From NCBI GenBank assembly GCA_934438085.1, contig CAKSBC010000010.1, positions 1 through 64,000 of the forward strand: 64,000 nucleotides of DNA. Reading direction: 5' to 3'. The position numbers were made by a program, and so were the translations under genes. Under the pieces are notes generated by a model that did not search any database, was not told the DNA's origin, and saw nothing but the letters and a program-made list of their open reading frames with translations. This document shows, piece by piece, positions 7,636 to 17,188 of the stretch (positions within the stretch are counted from its first letter, which is position 1; every line of letters starts with the position of its first letter). This DNA comes from an uncultured Lachnospiraceae bacterium. Its GTDB lineage: Bacteria; Bacillota; Clostridia; Lachnospirales; Lachnospiraceae.

Positions 7636-9240
7636 TCAAACCTCTATCTTTCTGAACAGTGCATCTTCTATACTTCTTAAGCCCACCGCCTCCGAAAGCT
7701 GCCTTACGCCTATATTTTCACAGCCATCCATGTCCGCTATTGTCCGAGCAGTCTTAAGTATCTTATGGTATGTTCTTCCTGAAATATTCTTGACTTTGAA
7801 AACCTCACTGATATATTCCTTTTCTGCCTTTCCAAGTACACAGAACTTTTCTGTTTCCTTTATTCCCATTCGTCCGTTAAAGCTGACTCCGTCGACATTT
7901 TTAAAACGCTCCTCCTGAATTCTTCTTGTGGCAATTACTCTTCTCCTGATATCCGCTGAGCTTTCTGCATTGCGTTCTTCAGAAAGTTCTTTTAATGTTA
8001 CCGGCACTGCCTCCGCGCATATATCTATCCTTTCCAAAAGCGGTCTTGATAACCTTCCCATATATGCCTTTATCTGTCCTCTTGTGCAGGTGCATTTTCG
8101 CTTATCCGGGTACTGTCCGCAGGCACAGTTATTCATTGCTGCAACCAAAATAAAATCGGCAGGATATGTACAGCTTCCTTTCATACGTGTAACTGTTACA
8201 GTTCTGTCCTCCAAAGGCTGCCTGAGGCTTTCAAGCACCTCCCGCCGAAATAAAGGAAGCTCATCCAGAAACAATATCCCGCCAGAGGCAAGAGTAATCT
8301 CACCGGGCATTGCATTCATGCCGCCTCCTGCAAATGAAGCCTCAGAAACTCCGTGATGCGGACTTCTGAACGGTCTTTTTGATAAAAGCGGACGATCATC
8401 CGGAAGCAGACCGCAAATACTGTATACCTTTGATATTTCGATATCCTCTTCCCTTGAAAGCTCCGGCATGATAGTCGGCATACGTTTTGCAATCATAGTC
8501 TTTCCGGTTCCTGCAGGACCGGATAAAAGCAGGTTGTGACAGCCGCTTACTGCAATCTCCGCCGCTCTCTTTAAATATTTCTGCCCATGTACCTCCGAAA
8601 AATCCACATCACAGAGATAAGCTTCCTGCTCCTTTTCTTCAGCTCCGGCATCATAGGGCTTATCAGCAGCCACTTCCCGCAAACTCCTATTGCTGCTTTC
8701 ACCTCTTAATGTTACTATGCCGTCACTCTCTTCCTTTCTTAAATATTTCAGCAGTGCAGTTAGGTCTCTGCAGCCTATTACCTCTATTGACTCACATAGT
8801 GCAGCCTCGGAAGCATTATCATAGGGAACGACCACTCGCTTTATACTATTTGACTTAAGTGTAAATGTCAGCGGCAGAGCACCTCTTATCTTTTTAATGC
8901 TTCCGTCTAATCCGATCTCACCAAAAAATCCCGTGTCAGATAACGCTTTGTAATCTATGCACCCCATTGCAGCAAGCACAGCTGCAGCAATCGGCAGATC
9001 ATAGGCAGTCCCTTCCTTTCTCACGGATGCCGGTGAAAAATTTACTGTGATTTTTTTAGGCTCAGGATGTATACCGCTGTTTTTAAGCGCATTCCATACG
9101 CGATGCTGAGCCTCCCTTGTCTCTGTGGACATTGCTCCGGTAAGATAAAAGCCCGGAAGTCCGTTTTGTACATCAGCTTCAACCTCTGCCGCAAATCCGC
9201 CTATACCAAAAAGTCCCGCAGTATTTATCTTGGCAAACAT
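7636..9240 (-). CDS. comM: ComM/YifB family Mg-chelatase-like AAA+ ATPase
   Basis: A 534-residue AAA+ protein of the YifB/ComM family. Studied members are hexameric helicases that promote branch migration during natural transformation. The N-terminal ChlI-like (Lon-protease fold) domain, residues 1-170, begins MFAKINTAGLFGIGG. The AAA+ core follows, with Walker A GPAGTGKTM and Walker B GGILFLDEL. After RSPHHGVSEAS there is a cluster of Cys residues (NNCACGQYPDKRKCTC). The Mg_chelatase_C region is at the end. GAGG lies 7 bases before the ATG. Its position directly upstream of dprA, with a 4-base overlap if the TTG start is used, supports a role in DNA uptake or recombination. Confidence 0.93.
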   Translation of the reverse strand: MFAKINTAGLFGIGGFAAEVEADVQNGLPGFYLTGAMSTETREAQHRVWNALKNSGIHPEPKKITVNFSPASVRKEGTAYDLPIAAAVLAAMGCIDYKALSDTGFFGEIGLDGSIKKIRGALPLTFTLKSNSIKRVVVPYDNASEAALCESIEVIGCRDLTALLKYLRKEESDGIVTLRGESSNRSLREVAADKPYDAGAEEKEQEAYLCDVDFSEVHGQKYLKRAAEIAVSGCHNLLLSGPAGTGKTMIAKRMPTIMPELSREEDIEISKVYSICGLLPDDRPLLSKRPFRSPHHGVSEASFAGGGMNAMPGEITLASGGILFLDELPLFRREVLESLRQPLEDRTVTVTRMKGSCTYPADFILVAAMNNCACGQYPDKRKCTCTRGQIKAYMGRLSRPLLERIDICAEAVPVTLKELSEERNAESSADIRRRVIATRRIQEERFKNVDGVSFNGRMGIKETEKFCVLGKAEKEYISEVFKVKNISGRTYHKILKTARTIADMDGCENIGVRQLSEAVGLRSIEDALFRKIEV

Positions 9241-9516
9241 GGAGCTACCTCACTGCAGTTATTGATATTCATATTTAATTTTATAGTTTGCATTTTATTA
9301 CCGAACCGGCAACGGATAAGCCGCTTAATGCAGCTTCATACACAAAGTCCTTACAGACCCATAGATTTATAAATTTCTGAAAAAATATCTCTGAAACGTT
9401 ACTGTTATATTAACATCTATATTCTTTTACCACAAGTGTTAAAGTCAGGAAAACTTAAAACTGCATAGAAAAAGCGAGGCAGCCATATATAGCTGTCCCG
9501 CTGATCAGATTTAATT
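9241..9516. other. Intergenic region between comM and the pseudouridine synthase gene
   Basis: These 276 bp hold the terminator of the downstream-facing synthase gene at 9474-9501 and must contain the comM promoter. I could not settle on a convincing promoter pair and see no other gene or repeat. Confidence 0.4.
9474..9501 (-). terminator. Terminator of the Asp23-to-RluA operon
   Basis: GCGGGACAGC and GCTGCCTCGC pair with one mismatch and one G-T around an 8-base loop, followed by TTTTTC on the minus strand. It marks the end of the eight-gene minus-strand operon. Confidence 0.8.
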
Positions 9517-10551
9517 TCAAATTTCTTCTATAAGCTTTTTAAGATATTCAGGAGGCTCTGCCGTTATCTTTTTTCCCGAAAGATATGAAAGCGGCTCCTG
9601 AAGATCCTCAGGCATGATCATTTCCCATGAATGAAGAATATGATTTCCTATGCCGAAGCTTTTCTTAAGCTGTGCGGCAGAACCTCTGCTGCCATATTTA
9701 ACATCTCCCAAAACCGGATGTCCCTCTGCCGCCAGATGCGCCCTTATCTGGTGGGTTTTTCCGGTTACAAGTTCAACATTAAGAAGAGTAACGTCCTTCC
9801 CGAACAATTTACCATTTCTTATAGGCTCGTAAACAGTCTCTATCCTTGCAGCACCTTCTATTTCTCTGTCAAATATCCTGACCTTATTTTTTCTTTCATC
9901 CTTTATGAGCCAGGCCTTCACGCTTTGCTTTTCACTGACTCTGCCCCATACCAATGTAAGATAGAATTTCTTGATGCTTCTGTCCTTAAGTCCTGCCGAG
10001 AGAATCCTCGCAGCAGGATAGGTCTTAGCAAAAAGTATCAGTCCTGAGGTATTTCTGTCCAGTCTGTTGCATATGGATGGAGTAAAGGAGCTGAACCTAT
10101 TATCATTGCCGGCATTATCCAGTGCAGCTGCTCTTTGAACATGATTCAAAAGCGCCTCATTGATACTTGTGTCCTGTGGTTTTGCTTTCTGGCTGAGCAC
10201 GCCTATCCTTTTATCTGCCGCGATAAGCTCATTGTCCTCATATATTATTTTGCAGTAATCATCAAGACTTTTTTCATCTAATGTAAATGTCTCATCCCTA
10301 TCATCATTTGCCGTAAGCAGTCTTGCCGCAAAGCTGCTGAGTGAAACGAGAGTATCGTCTGAAAAATACAGTTCGATCTCATCTCCGCTTTTTAAAAGTT
10401 CACTGCCGTCAGCCCTGTTTTTGCAAAGCTTAATATTCTTTTTTCTGAGATTTTTATATACGAAGCTTTTAGGGGCGGCATCAAAATACTTGAGTAAGAA
10501 TTTATCCAGTCTTCTTCCCGCTTCCTCTTCGTTTATCTTTATTATCTGCAT
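9517..10551 (-). CDS. RluA-family pseudouridine synthase
   Basis: Isomerises uridine to pseudouridine in rRNA or tRNA. The 344-residue protein has an N-terminal S4 RNA-binding domain (GRRLDKFLLKYF to about residue 60) and then the catalytic domain. The hallmark NRLDRNTSGLILFAK contains the catalytic Asp, and later motifs include FYLTLVWG and GKTHQIRAHLAAEGHPVLGD. The linker of about 50 residues after the S4 domain is longer than in many homologues. AAAGG precedes the ATG. It is the last gene of the operon, 24 bp after the HAD gene. The exact target base (RluC, RluD or another site) cannot be told from sequence alone. Confidence 0.92.
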   Translation of the reverse strand: MQIIKINEEEAGRRLDKFLLKYFDAAPKSFVYKNLRKKNIKLCKNRADGSELLKSGDEIELYFSDDTLVSLSSFAARLLTANDDRDETFTLDEKSLDDYCKIIYEDNELIAADKRIGVLSQKAKPQDTSINEALLNHVQRAAALDNAGNDNRFSSFTPSICNRLDRNTSGLILFAKTYPAARILSAGLKDRSIKKFYLTLVWGRVSEKQSVKAWLIKDERKNKVRIFDREIEGAARIETVYEPIRNGKLFGKDVTLLNVELVTGKTHQIRAHLAAEGHPVLGDVKYGSRGSAAQLKKSFGIGNHILHSWEMIMPEDLQEPLSYLSGKKITAEPPEYLKKLIEEI

Positions 10552-10575
10552 ATGTGACCTTTTAATACTATGTCT

Positions 10576-11235
10576 TTAAAGCAATTCACTGTAATCCGTT
10601 ATATAATGATCTGCCAGCCTTAATTTTTCCTCATAAAGCATTTCCGAAAACTCATCATAAACAGCAATCGTTTCCATACCTGCCGCCTTGCCGGCTAATA
10701 TTCCTGCAGGTACATCCTCGAACACTATACATTCTTCCGGTCTTGAGCCGAGTATATCCGCCGCATGCAAATAGACATCGGGAGAAGGTTTTCCTCTCTC
10801 GACGTCATCTGCTGTAACTATTGTGTCGAAATATTTGATTATTGAATTGGATTCAAGACACGCTCTTACCATTTTCTCAGCGTTGCTTGTTGCAATGCCG
10901 ATCTTGATATCGTATTCTTTCAGAAATCGAAGAAACTCAGCTGTATACGGCTTAAGACATACCTCATCCCGATATTTCGAATAAGACATATCCACCCAGT
11001 CTCGTATCATTTCCTCAACGGTTCTCGGAATGTCAAATCTTTCTTTAAAAAAGACAGCTGTCTCATTGATGTTCATACCTTCTATCTCTCGCTGAAGCTC
11101 CGGATAAAAAGTCTTATCAAATCTGGCTAAATATTCTCTGTCGATTTCAGCCCACATCCACATGGAATCTACTAATGTGCCGTCAAGATCAAAGAGCACA
11201 GTATTAAAATCACTGTTCAGTTGTTTCAGTTTCAT
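10576..11235 (-). CDS. HAD superfamily phosphatase (beta-phosphoglucomutase-like subfamily)
   Basis: A 219-residue HAD hydrolase with motif I FDLDGTLVDS, which holds the nucleophile Asp and the general acid Asp. Motif II is IGIATSN, and the region around RGKPSPDVYLHAA and VFEDVPAGILAGKAAGM carries the motif III Lys and the motif IV acidic residue. A helical cap lies between motifs I and II, as in subclass IA. The ATG has AGGACA upstream and lies inside the last 26 bases of the preceding coiled-coil gene, so the pair is probably translationally coupled. The substrate is unknown. Sugar phosphates or phosphoglycolate are the usual guesses for this branch. Confidence 0.85.
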   Translation of the reverse strand: MKLKQLNSDFNTVLFDLDGTLVDSMWMWAEIDREYLARFDKTFYPELQREIEGMNINETAVFFKERFDIPRTVEEMIRDWVDMSYSKYRDEVCLKPYTAEFLRFLKEYDIKIGIATSNAEKMVRACLESNSIIKYFDTIVTADDVERGKPSPDVYLHAADILGSRPEECIVFEDVPAGILAGKAAGMETIAVYDEFSEMLYEEKLRLADHYITDYSELL

Positions 11236-11782
11236 AATTGTCCTGACCGACTCTAAGCTGATTTCTGTTTTCTTCGCACTCATCAAATACAGTCTGCAGT
11301 GATGTGAACATATCATCCAGTTTCTGCTTGCTGTCAGCTGCATGTGCAGCAATAGTGTTCTGTATATTTGCAAGCAGAGAATCAGTATACTGAAGAGCTC
11401 CCTCTCTGATGCTGTTAGCATCTCTGTAAGCGTCGCTCATGATAGTTTCTGCCTGCTGTCTTGCTTCCTCAACCACCTCATTGGCACGCTGATAAGCTCT
11501 CTGCATTACCTCATGATCACTGACAAGCTCATCTATCTGAGTCTGAGCATCATTAAGCATGTTCTGTGCCTGTGACTGCGCATCCTTTAATATAGCATCC
11601 TGCTGAGTAACTATCTTCTGATATTTCTTTATCTCCTCAGGAACTCTCATGCGAAGCTCTACGATAAGCTCGTTTATTTCTTCCTTGTTGACGATGATCC
11701 TGCTGTTTGATAACGGCTGATACTTACAGCTGTCTATGTAATCTTCTATATCATCGATGATTTCTTCTATTCTGTTGCTCAT
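11210..11782 (-). CDS. Coiled-coil (DivIVA-like/ATPase subunit-like) protein
   Basis: A 190-residue, Gln/Glu/Ala-rich protein predicted to be almost wholly helical. Residues about 55-150 form a long coiled coil with repeats of the form AxxxxNDAQxQ. There is no signal peptide or membrane segment. Such proteins are often labelled 'H+-ATPase subunit H' or 'DivIVA' on coiled-coil similarity alone, and I see no firm evidence for either. Its ATG overlaps the coaD stop codon by 4 bases, and its own end overlaps the HAD gene by 26 bases. The tight coupling suggests a conserved operon role, but the function is not known. Confidence 0.75.
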   Translation of the reverse strand: MSNRIEEIIDDIEDYIDSCKYQPLSNSRIIVNKEEINELIVELRMRVPEEIKKYQKIVTQQDAILKDAQSQAQNMLNDAQTQIDELVSDHEVMQRAYQRANEVVEEARQQAETIMSDAYRDANSIREGALQYTDSLLANIQNTIAAHAADSKQKLDDMFTSLQTVFDECEENRNQLRVGQDNYETETTEQ

Positions 11783-12273
11783 CTGTAGCTCTCCTTATAT
11801 TTTTCCTTTATCATTTCCTCGATAAACGGCGGTACGAACTTGGATATGTCTCCCCCGTAGCTCGCGATAGTTCTGACTGAGCTTGAGCTCACATAGGAAT
11901 ACCTTATGTCATTGGTCAGAATCACCATCTCAAAGTCAGGATTGAGCATCTGGTTTGTGCGCCCGATCGTAAGCTCATATTCATAGTCCTTGGCATTTCT
12001 GATACCTCTTACCACGGCATCTGCATGTTCTTCTCTGAAGAAGTCAGCCTGCAGCCCGCTGAAGGCTTTGACCTCAACATTTTCTATGCCTGTAAGGGCT
12101 TTGTTAATCATATTAACACGTTCATCTATGGAAAACAACGGACTTTTTTCCTCATTATTAAGGATCGCAACCACGAGCTTTCCGCACATTTTTGCAGCCC
12201 TTTCAATAATGTCAATATGTCCGTAGGTAACGGGATCAAAGGTTCCCGGATAAAGCCATATAGTATCCCTCAT
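11779..12273 (-). CDS. coaD: Phosphopantetheine adenylyltransferase
   Basis: Transfers AMP from ATP to 4'-phosphopantetheine, the penultimate step of coenzyme A synthesis. At 164 residues it is the usual CoaD size. The nucleotidyltransferase signature YPGTFDPVTYGHIDIIERA carries the T/HxGH-type motif near the N-terminus. The second signature is a diverged ISxSSxR motif, here RYSYVSSSSVRTIASYGGD. It lies 4 bp after rsmD, the classic rsmD-coaD pairing. It overlaps the next gene by ATGA. Confidence 0.96.
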   Translation of the reverse strand: MRDTIWLYPGTFDPVTYGHIDIIERAAKMCGKLVVAILNNEEKSPLFSIDERVNMINKALTGIENVEVKAFSGLQADFFREEHADAVVRGIRNAKDYEYELTIGRTNQMLNPDFEMVILTNDIRYSYVSSSSVRTIASYGGDISKFVPPFIEEMIKEKYKESYR

Positions 12274-12277
12274 AAAA

Positions 12278-12835
12278 TCAGGCCTTTCTTAAAAATACGT
12301 GCTTCTGGTTCTTATATTCCTTCACACGATATATTTCAAAGCCGCAGCGCTCAGCCTCCGACATGTCGGCATCAAGCGCTTCCTCGACTATAATTACGGT
12401 GTCATCCCTTACAATGCCGGAAGCATTGATAAGCTCCAGCACCTTAAACTCCAAGTTTTTATTATACGGCGGATCCATAAATATTATAAGTCTTTCTGCA
12501 TCATTTATTCCGGAAATGTATCTGGAAACCGCTGAAGCATCCGCTTTTATAATCCTTGATTTATCGGAAAATCCGCATTTTGCAACATTTTCTTTTATTA
12601 CAGCTTCAGCCTGACGTGAGGAATCCACAAACACGGCAGCGCTTGCACCTCGTGACAATGCTTCAATGCCGATAGCTCCGGAGCCTGCAAATATGTCTAA
12701 AAATACAGCTCCCTGCACATCAAACTGAATAATATTAAAAAGTGTTTCCTTTATCTTATCCGCAGTAGGTCTTGTTTCCATACCAGCAGGAGCCTTGAGC
12801 GGAATGCTCCTTGCTGTTCCGGCTATTACTCTCAT
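12278..12835 (-). CDS. rsmD: 16S rRNA (guanine-N2-)-methyltransferase RsmD
   Basis: Methylates G966 (E. coli numbering) of 16S rRNA with S-adenosylmethionine. The 185-residue protein begins MRVIAGTARS. It has the family segment RPTADKIKETLFNII, the SAM-binding motif DIFAGSGAIGIEALSRGA and the catalytic DPPY in FMDPPYNK. GAGGG precedes the ATG. It sits 10 bp after recG and directly before coaD, a conserved firmicute order. Confidence 0.96.
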   Translation of the reverse strand: MRVIAGTARSIPLKAPAGMETRPTADKIKETLFNIIQFDVQGAVFLDIFAGSGAIGIEALSRGASAAVFVDSSRQAEAVIKENVAKCGFSDKSRIIKADASAVSRYISGINDAERLIIFMDPPYNKNLEFKVLELINASGIVRDDTVIIVEEALDADMSEAERCGFEIYRVKEYKNQKHVFLRKA

Positions 12836-12845
12836 TTAGTTTCCC

Positions 12846-14945
12846 TCACATTATGCTGCCCTTTTCCATAAATCGTAAGAGCATGCGTCTAAGTCTCTGA
12901 TCCTCGTCTCTGTCAAGCTCAGGATCATCCTCCGTGATCTCTGTGACTGCCGCCTTGGCCTTTTGCATTATTGTCTGATCTGAGTAAATATCTGCAAGCT
13001 TATAATTATCATCGCCGCTCTGCTTAAAACCAAACATATCTCCCGGACCTCTGAGTTTAAGATCCTCTTCGGCAATTTTAAAGCCGTCATTGGAGTTATT
13101 AAGAATGCCCAGCCTTTCCTCTGCCTTATCCGAATCCGAGGTATTTATCATTATGCAGTAGGACTGAAATTTACCCCTTCCTACTCTGCCTCTGAGCTGA
13201 TGCAGCTCTGCAAGCCCGAAGCGGTCTGCATTTTCTATCATCATTACTGTGGAATTCGGAACATCCACACCTACCTCAATAACCGTTGTTGAAATCAGAA
13301 GATCCGTCTCATGTTTCTTAAAGCTCTCCATGACACGTTCCTTTTCTTCGCCCTTCATTCTTCCGTGAAGAACACCGATGCGCACTTCAGGCGGGAACAG
13401 CTTTTTCAGTTTGGCGCTGTAGTCATTGACATTTTCCAGCTCAGCCATGACAGCCATATATTTGCTTTGAGCTATTTCTTCCTCATCAGGCTTTTCGATT
13501 GCCGGACAAATGATATACGCCTGCCGGCCCTTTTTTATCTCATCATAAATAAACTTATATGCAGTCTTTCTGTATCCCGGCCCGACCACGCAGTTCTTTA
13601 TCGGTATGCGTCCCTCCGGGCGGCTTCCTATAATAGAAATATCTGTATTGCTGTAAAGAATGATGGCTAAGGTTCTCGGTATAGGAGTCGCACTCATTAT
13701 CAATGTATGCGGAGCTTCGCCCTTTTTAAACATTGCCTCTCTCTGACCTACACCAAAGCGGTGCTGTTCATCGGTTACTATAAGACCAAGATCTGCATAT
13801 TCTACATTTTCCTGAAAAAGTGCATGAGTACCGATAATGATATCGGCCTCTTTGTTCTTGATCCTGTTAAGTGCGATCCTTTTTTCTGCCTGGGACATAT
13901 TTCCAGTGAGCAGACAGGTATTTATCTGATCAAGCGTGCCGTCACAAAGCTCTGTATTATGCTCAAGAAGTCCGTTTATAGTATCGAAATGCTGCTTTGC
14001 AAGGACAGCTGTCGGCGCCATTATCACCGCCTGATAACCGTTAAGAACCGCATTCATCATTGCAAGCACGGCAACTATAGTCTTTCCGGAGCCTACGTCT
14101 CCCTCTACAAGTCTGTTCATCACATGCCCTGAGTTCATGTCGGAGACTATTTCCTTATAGGCTCCTGCCTGATCTTTAGTAAGTTCAAACGGAAGCCCGG
14201 CAATAAACTTTATCATCCTGAGATCAGGTCTGCAGCGATGTGTTGATACCGTTTTTCTGGCATTATCGCTTAATTTTGCCCCGGCAAGCATTCTGATAAA
14301 AAACTCATTGAATACAGCTCGCTCACGCGCCTTTTTAAGCTCTGCTTCATTTCTCGGAAAATGCAGACGTATAAGCGCAGCCTCTGCAGAGCTAAGATCA
14401 TATTTATCTATTATCCTTTCCGGCAAAAACTCTGTAGCCCTGCCGTATAAAGAAAGCGCTTCGGCGGCGGCCTTCATTACCGTGGAATTGCTGAGCCCCT
14501 TCGTAAGCGGATAAAGCGGCATCATTTTGCCCTCGTACTTTTCATGATAGGTATCGAAGATATAGAGCTTTGGCTGATTCATCACAAGTCTGCCGTTTTT
14601 CTCATATATCCTTCCTCTGAAAACAAGATGCATCCCGGCTTTCAGATTATTTTTCATAAAAGGAGCATTGAACCACGACAGCTGCAGCTTTCCGGTCATA
14701 TCAGAAAGATATGCATTCACAATGGTCATGCCGTTAAATCTGTTAATGACGGCATCCTGCTGTAAGACTCCGGCAACGGTCATGATACGCCCGGGAGTAA
14801 GTTCATAAATAGGCTTCGGCTCCTCAAATACCTCATAATCTCTCGGATAATGCTGTATAAGTTCCTCTGCACTGAAAATGCCGAGGCGATTGAACGCCGC
14901 GGCAGTTTTCTCTCCTATTCCTTTTAAGCTTGTCAGCTCAGCCAA
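12846..14945 (-). CDS. recG: ATP-dependent DNA helicase RecG
   Basis: A 699-residue branch-migration helicase acting on stalled forks and Holliday junctions. An N-terminal wedge/OB domain (about 1-250, with a helix-hairpin-helix-like LTSLKGIGEKTAAAF start) precedes the two RecA-like motor domains. Walker A is GDVGSGKT, the DEAH-box variant is DEQHRFG as expected for RecG, motif III is MSATPIPRT, and motif VI is QLRGRVGRG. The start is a TTG with AGAGG 8 bases upstream. It lies between fakA (12 bp) and rsmD (10 bp). Confidence 0.96.
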   Translation of the reverse strand: MAELTSLKGIGEKTAAAFNRLGIFSAEELIQHYPRDYEVFEEPKPIYELTPGRIMTVAGVLQQDAVINRFNGMTIVNAYLSDMTGKLQLSWFNAPFMKNNLKAGMHLVFRGRIYEKNGRLVMNQPKLYIFDTYHEKYEGKMMPLYPLTKGLSNSTVMKAAAEALSLYGRATEFLPERIIDKYDLSSAEAALIRLHFPRNEAELKKARERAVFNEFFIRMLAGAKLSDNARKTVSTHRCRPDLRMIKFIAGLPFELTKDQAGAYKEIVSDMNSGHVMNRLVEGDVGSGKTIVAVLAMMNAVLNGYQAVIMAPTAVLAKQHFDTINGLLEHNTELCDGTLDQINTCLLTGNMSQAEKRIALNRIKNKEADIIIGTHALFQENVEYADLGLIVTDEQHRFGVGQREAMFKKGEAPHTLIMSATPIPRTLAIILYSNTDISIIGSRPEGRIPIKNCVVGPGYRKTAYKFIYDEIKKGRQAYIICPAIEKPDEEEIAQSKYMAVMAELENVNDYSAKLKKLFPPEVRIGVLHGRMKGEEKERVMESFKKHETDLLISTTVIEVGVDVPNSTVMMIENADRFGLAELHQLRGRVGRGKFQSYCIMINTSDSDKAEERLGILNNSNDGFKIAEEDLKLRGPGDMFGFKQSGDDNYKLADIYSDQTIMQKAKAAVTEITEDDPELDRDEDQRLRRMLLRFMEKGSIM

Positions 14946-14957
14946 TCAGATTACCTC

Positions 14958-16670
14958 TTATTCTGCACTGATTATGTAGTAATAAACCGGCTGCTCGCCT
15001 CTCTCAAGCTCAGTGTCTAAATCAGGATATCTTTCATTAATATTATCTATAAGCATGCCTGCTGCCTCATCGTCTATTCCTTCTCCGGCATAGACAGTGA
15101 CCATAGATGTGTCATCATCAACCATCTTATCAAGCATTGCCATAGCGGTATCATTGAGTACCTCTCCGACAGCAAGAATGCCTCTGTCTCCGATACCCAT
15201 TATATCGCCTTCCTTAATATCCATACCGTCGATAACGGTATTTCTTACGGCGTAGGTCACCTCTCCGGTCTTGACAGCTGCAACAGCCTCTGTCATAGCC
15301 TCAAGATTATCATCCGGTGAAAGTCCCTCTGTGAAATTGATCATAGCAGCAATTCCCTGAGGAACAGTCTTTGTAGGAACCACGCGGATAGCAACATCTG
15401 TATTTATCTTTGCTGCCTGCTCTGCGGCAAGGATGATGTTTTTGTTATTAGGAAGAATGAAGACATTTTCCGCATTTACGGCATCAATGGCCTTAAGCAT
15501 ATCGTCCGTGCTCGGATTCATTGTCTGTCCGCCTTCTATAACATAAGAAGCTCCCAGCTGCTCGAAGATGGACTTAAATCCGTTTCCTGAGCATACAGCG
15601 ATAAATGCTGTCTCCTTTTTAGGCTCATCCTTCTTAGGTGTTTCCTCAAGCTTTTCCATAGCAGCTATCTTAGATGCATTCTTAATAAGCTTTTCCTCGT
15701 GCTCCTCGCGCATGTTGTCGACCTTCATGCGTGAAAGTGATGCTCCGAGCTTAAGACCCTCTTCAAAAACAAGACCCGGATGATTGGTATGAACATGTAC
15801 CTTGACCATATCATCATCATCTACGCAAACGATCGAATCACCGATGCTCTCAAGGAATGCCTTGAATTCTGCAACCTTCTCAGGTGAAAGCGGCTCCTTA
15901 AGATTAACGATAAACTCGGTGCAGTAACCGAACTTAATATCATCTGTCGAAATGCTTCCTCTTCTTGAAGCATTGTCAGCTGCCTCTGCAAGCTCCGAAG
16001 TCTGTGCTCCGCTCTCTACAGTGTCAAGGCTTACATCTGTTACCTTGCCTTCAAGGACTGCAAGTGCACCCTCAAGGAATACTATAAGACCCTGTCCGCC
16101 TGAATCGACTACGCCTGCCTCTTTTAAAACAGGAAGCATTTCAGGAGTAAGCTTAAGCACCTCTTTACCATGCTCAACAGCTGCTCTCATGAGCTCGCAA
16201 ACATCCTCTGTTACAGGTGCTGTCTCGCTGACCTTATCCGAAATACCCTTGGCAACTGTGAGGATAGTTCCTTCCTTTGGCTTCATAACTGCCTTGTAGG
16301 CTGTCTCAACTGCTTTTGTAAATGCTGCTGAAGCAAGTGCAGGATCAATAGTCTCAGCTGCTCCTACAGTCTTGCAGAAGCCTCTTATAAGCTGTGACAT
16401 AATTACACCTGAGTTTCCTCTCGCACCGCGAAGTGAGCCTGAAGACATCGCCTTGACAAGAGATTCCATATCAGGATCCTTAAGCTCAGCTACTGCTCTT
16501 GCGGCAGTCATGATAGTCATGGACATATTGGTGCCTGTATCTCCGTCAGGAACAGGAAATACGTTGAGCTCGTTTATATATGCTTTATTTGCATCAAGAT
16601 TCTTAGCGCCGGCAATAAAGCATTTCCTTAAAAGCTCGGCGTCAATACCGTTAATATTCAAATCAAACAA
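14958..16670 (-). CDS. fakA: Fatty acid kinase subunit A-like (DAK2/YloV) protein
   Basis: FakA phosphorylates fatty acids bound to a DegV-type FakB partner, feeding exogenous or recycled acyl chains into phospholipid synthesis. The 570-residue protein has the Dak2 kinase domain (about 1-210, with NVFPVPDGDTGTNM as the nucleotide/Mg loop and SLRGARGNSGVIMSQLIRG), a middle domain, and a C-terminal DegV-like fold region. No fakB is in this window. The start is a TTG one base after AAGGAGG. An in-frame TTG three codons further in has better spacing, so the true start may be 16661. It follows the Asp23 gene by 6 bp, a conserved pair. Confidence 0.9.
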   Translation of the reverse strand: MFDLNINGIDAELLRKCFIAGAKNLDANKAYINELNVFPVPDGDTGTNMSMTIMTAARAVAELKDPDMESLVKAMSSGSLRGARGNSGVIMSQLIRGFCKTVGAAETIDPALASAAFTKAVETAYKAVMKPKEGTILTVAKGISDKVSETAPVTEDVCELMRAAVEHGKEVLKLTPEMLPVLKEAGVVDSGGQGLIVFLEGALAVLEGKVTDVSLDTVESGAQTSELAEAADNASRRGSISTDDIKFGYCTEFIVNLKEPLSPEKVAEFKAFLESIGDSIVCVDDDDMVKVHVHTNHPGLVFEEGLKLGASLSRMKVDNMREEHEEKLIKNASKIAAMEKLEETPKKDEPKKETAFIAVCSGNGFKSIFEQLGASYVIEGGQTMNPSTDDMLKAIDAVNAENVFILPNNKNIILAAEQAAKINTDVAIRVVPTKTVPQGIAAMINFTEGLSPDDNLEAMTEAVAAVKTGEVTYAVRNTVIDGMDIKEGDIMGIGDRGILAVGEVLNDTAMAMLDKMVDDDTSMVTVYAGEGIDDEAAGMLIDNINERYPDLDTELERGEQPVYYYIISAE

Positions 16671-16676
16671 TCCTCC

Positions 16677-17036
16677 TTAATCGATGCGGCGTACGCCCTC
16701 GACGAAAACATCTATGCTGCAGGTTTTAAGTCCGGTATGCTGTTCAACCTGATATTTAACATTCTCAATAAGATTATTGCATACCGCATAGATATTCACA
16801 CCATAAGCAACGATAATGTGCATCTTCAGTGATATCTCATTTGCCTCATCTACCGTAACCTCGATACCCTTCTGCAGGGAATCCTTTTTAAGCAGCTTTA
16901 CCAATCCGTCCTTAATGCTGACGGAAGCCATACCTACGATGCCAAAGCACTCAACAGCCGATGAACCGGCAATAGTCGCAATAACATCCTCAGAAATATT
17001 TATATTTCCAAACTCGCTGTTCAACTTACCTTTCAT
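16677..17036 (-). CDS. Asp23/Gls24 family (YloU) protein
   Basis: A 119-residue soluble protein of the Asp23/DUF322 family, linked in firmicutes to cell-envelope stress and lipid metabolism through its constant pairing with fakA. Typical features are a conserved NISEDVIATIAGSSAVECFGIVGM start and a segment with IVAYGVNIYAVCNNLIENVKYQVE. I choose the ATG at 17036 because GGAGG lies 5 bases upstream. The ATG four codons earlier overlaps that GGAGG. It is the first gene of the operon and is divergent from rpmB. Confidence 0.9.
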   Translation of the reverse strand: MKGKLNSEFGNINISEDVIATIAGSSAVECFGIVGMASVSIKDGLVKLLKKDSLQKGIEVTVDEANEISLKMHIIVAYGVNIYAVCNNLIENVKYQVEQHTGLKTCSIDVFVEGVRRID

Positions 17037-17188
17037 AGAGTCCTCCATATTTGCACGAACGATAGCAGGACAGGCATTTTGTCTCCTGTCCGTCTGTAAA
17101 CATGCGTTGACGATATCATTAAATTGATATAATATATCGTTTTAGGGAAATATTACCATAAAACATACTTTTTTTAAAGCTAAAAAGC

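Noticed and set aside
11236..11421. Upstream in-frame extension of the HAD phosphatase
   Set aside because: It lies entirely within the coiled-coil gene in another frame, has no ribosome binding site and no similarity to HAD N-termini. The start at 11235 fits the family.
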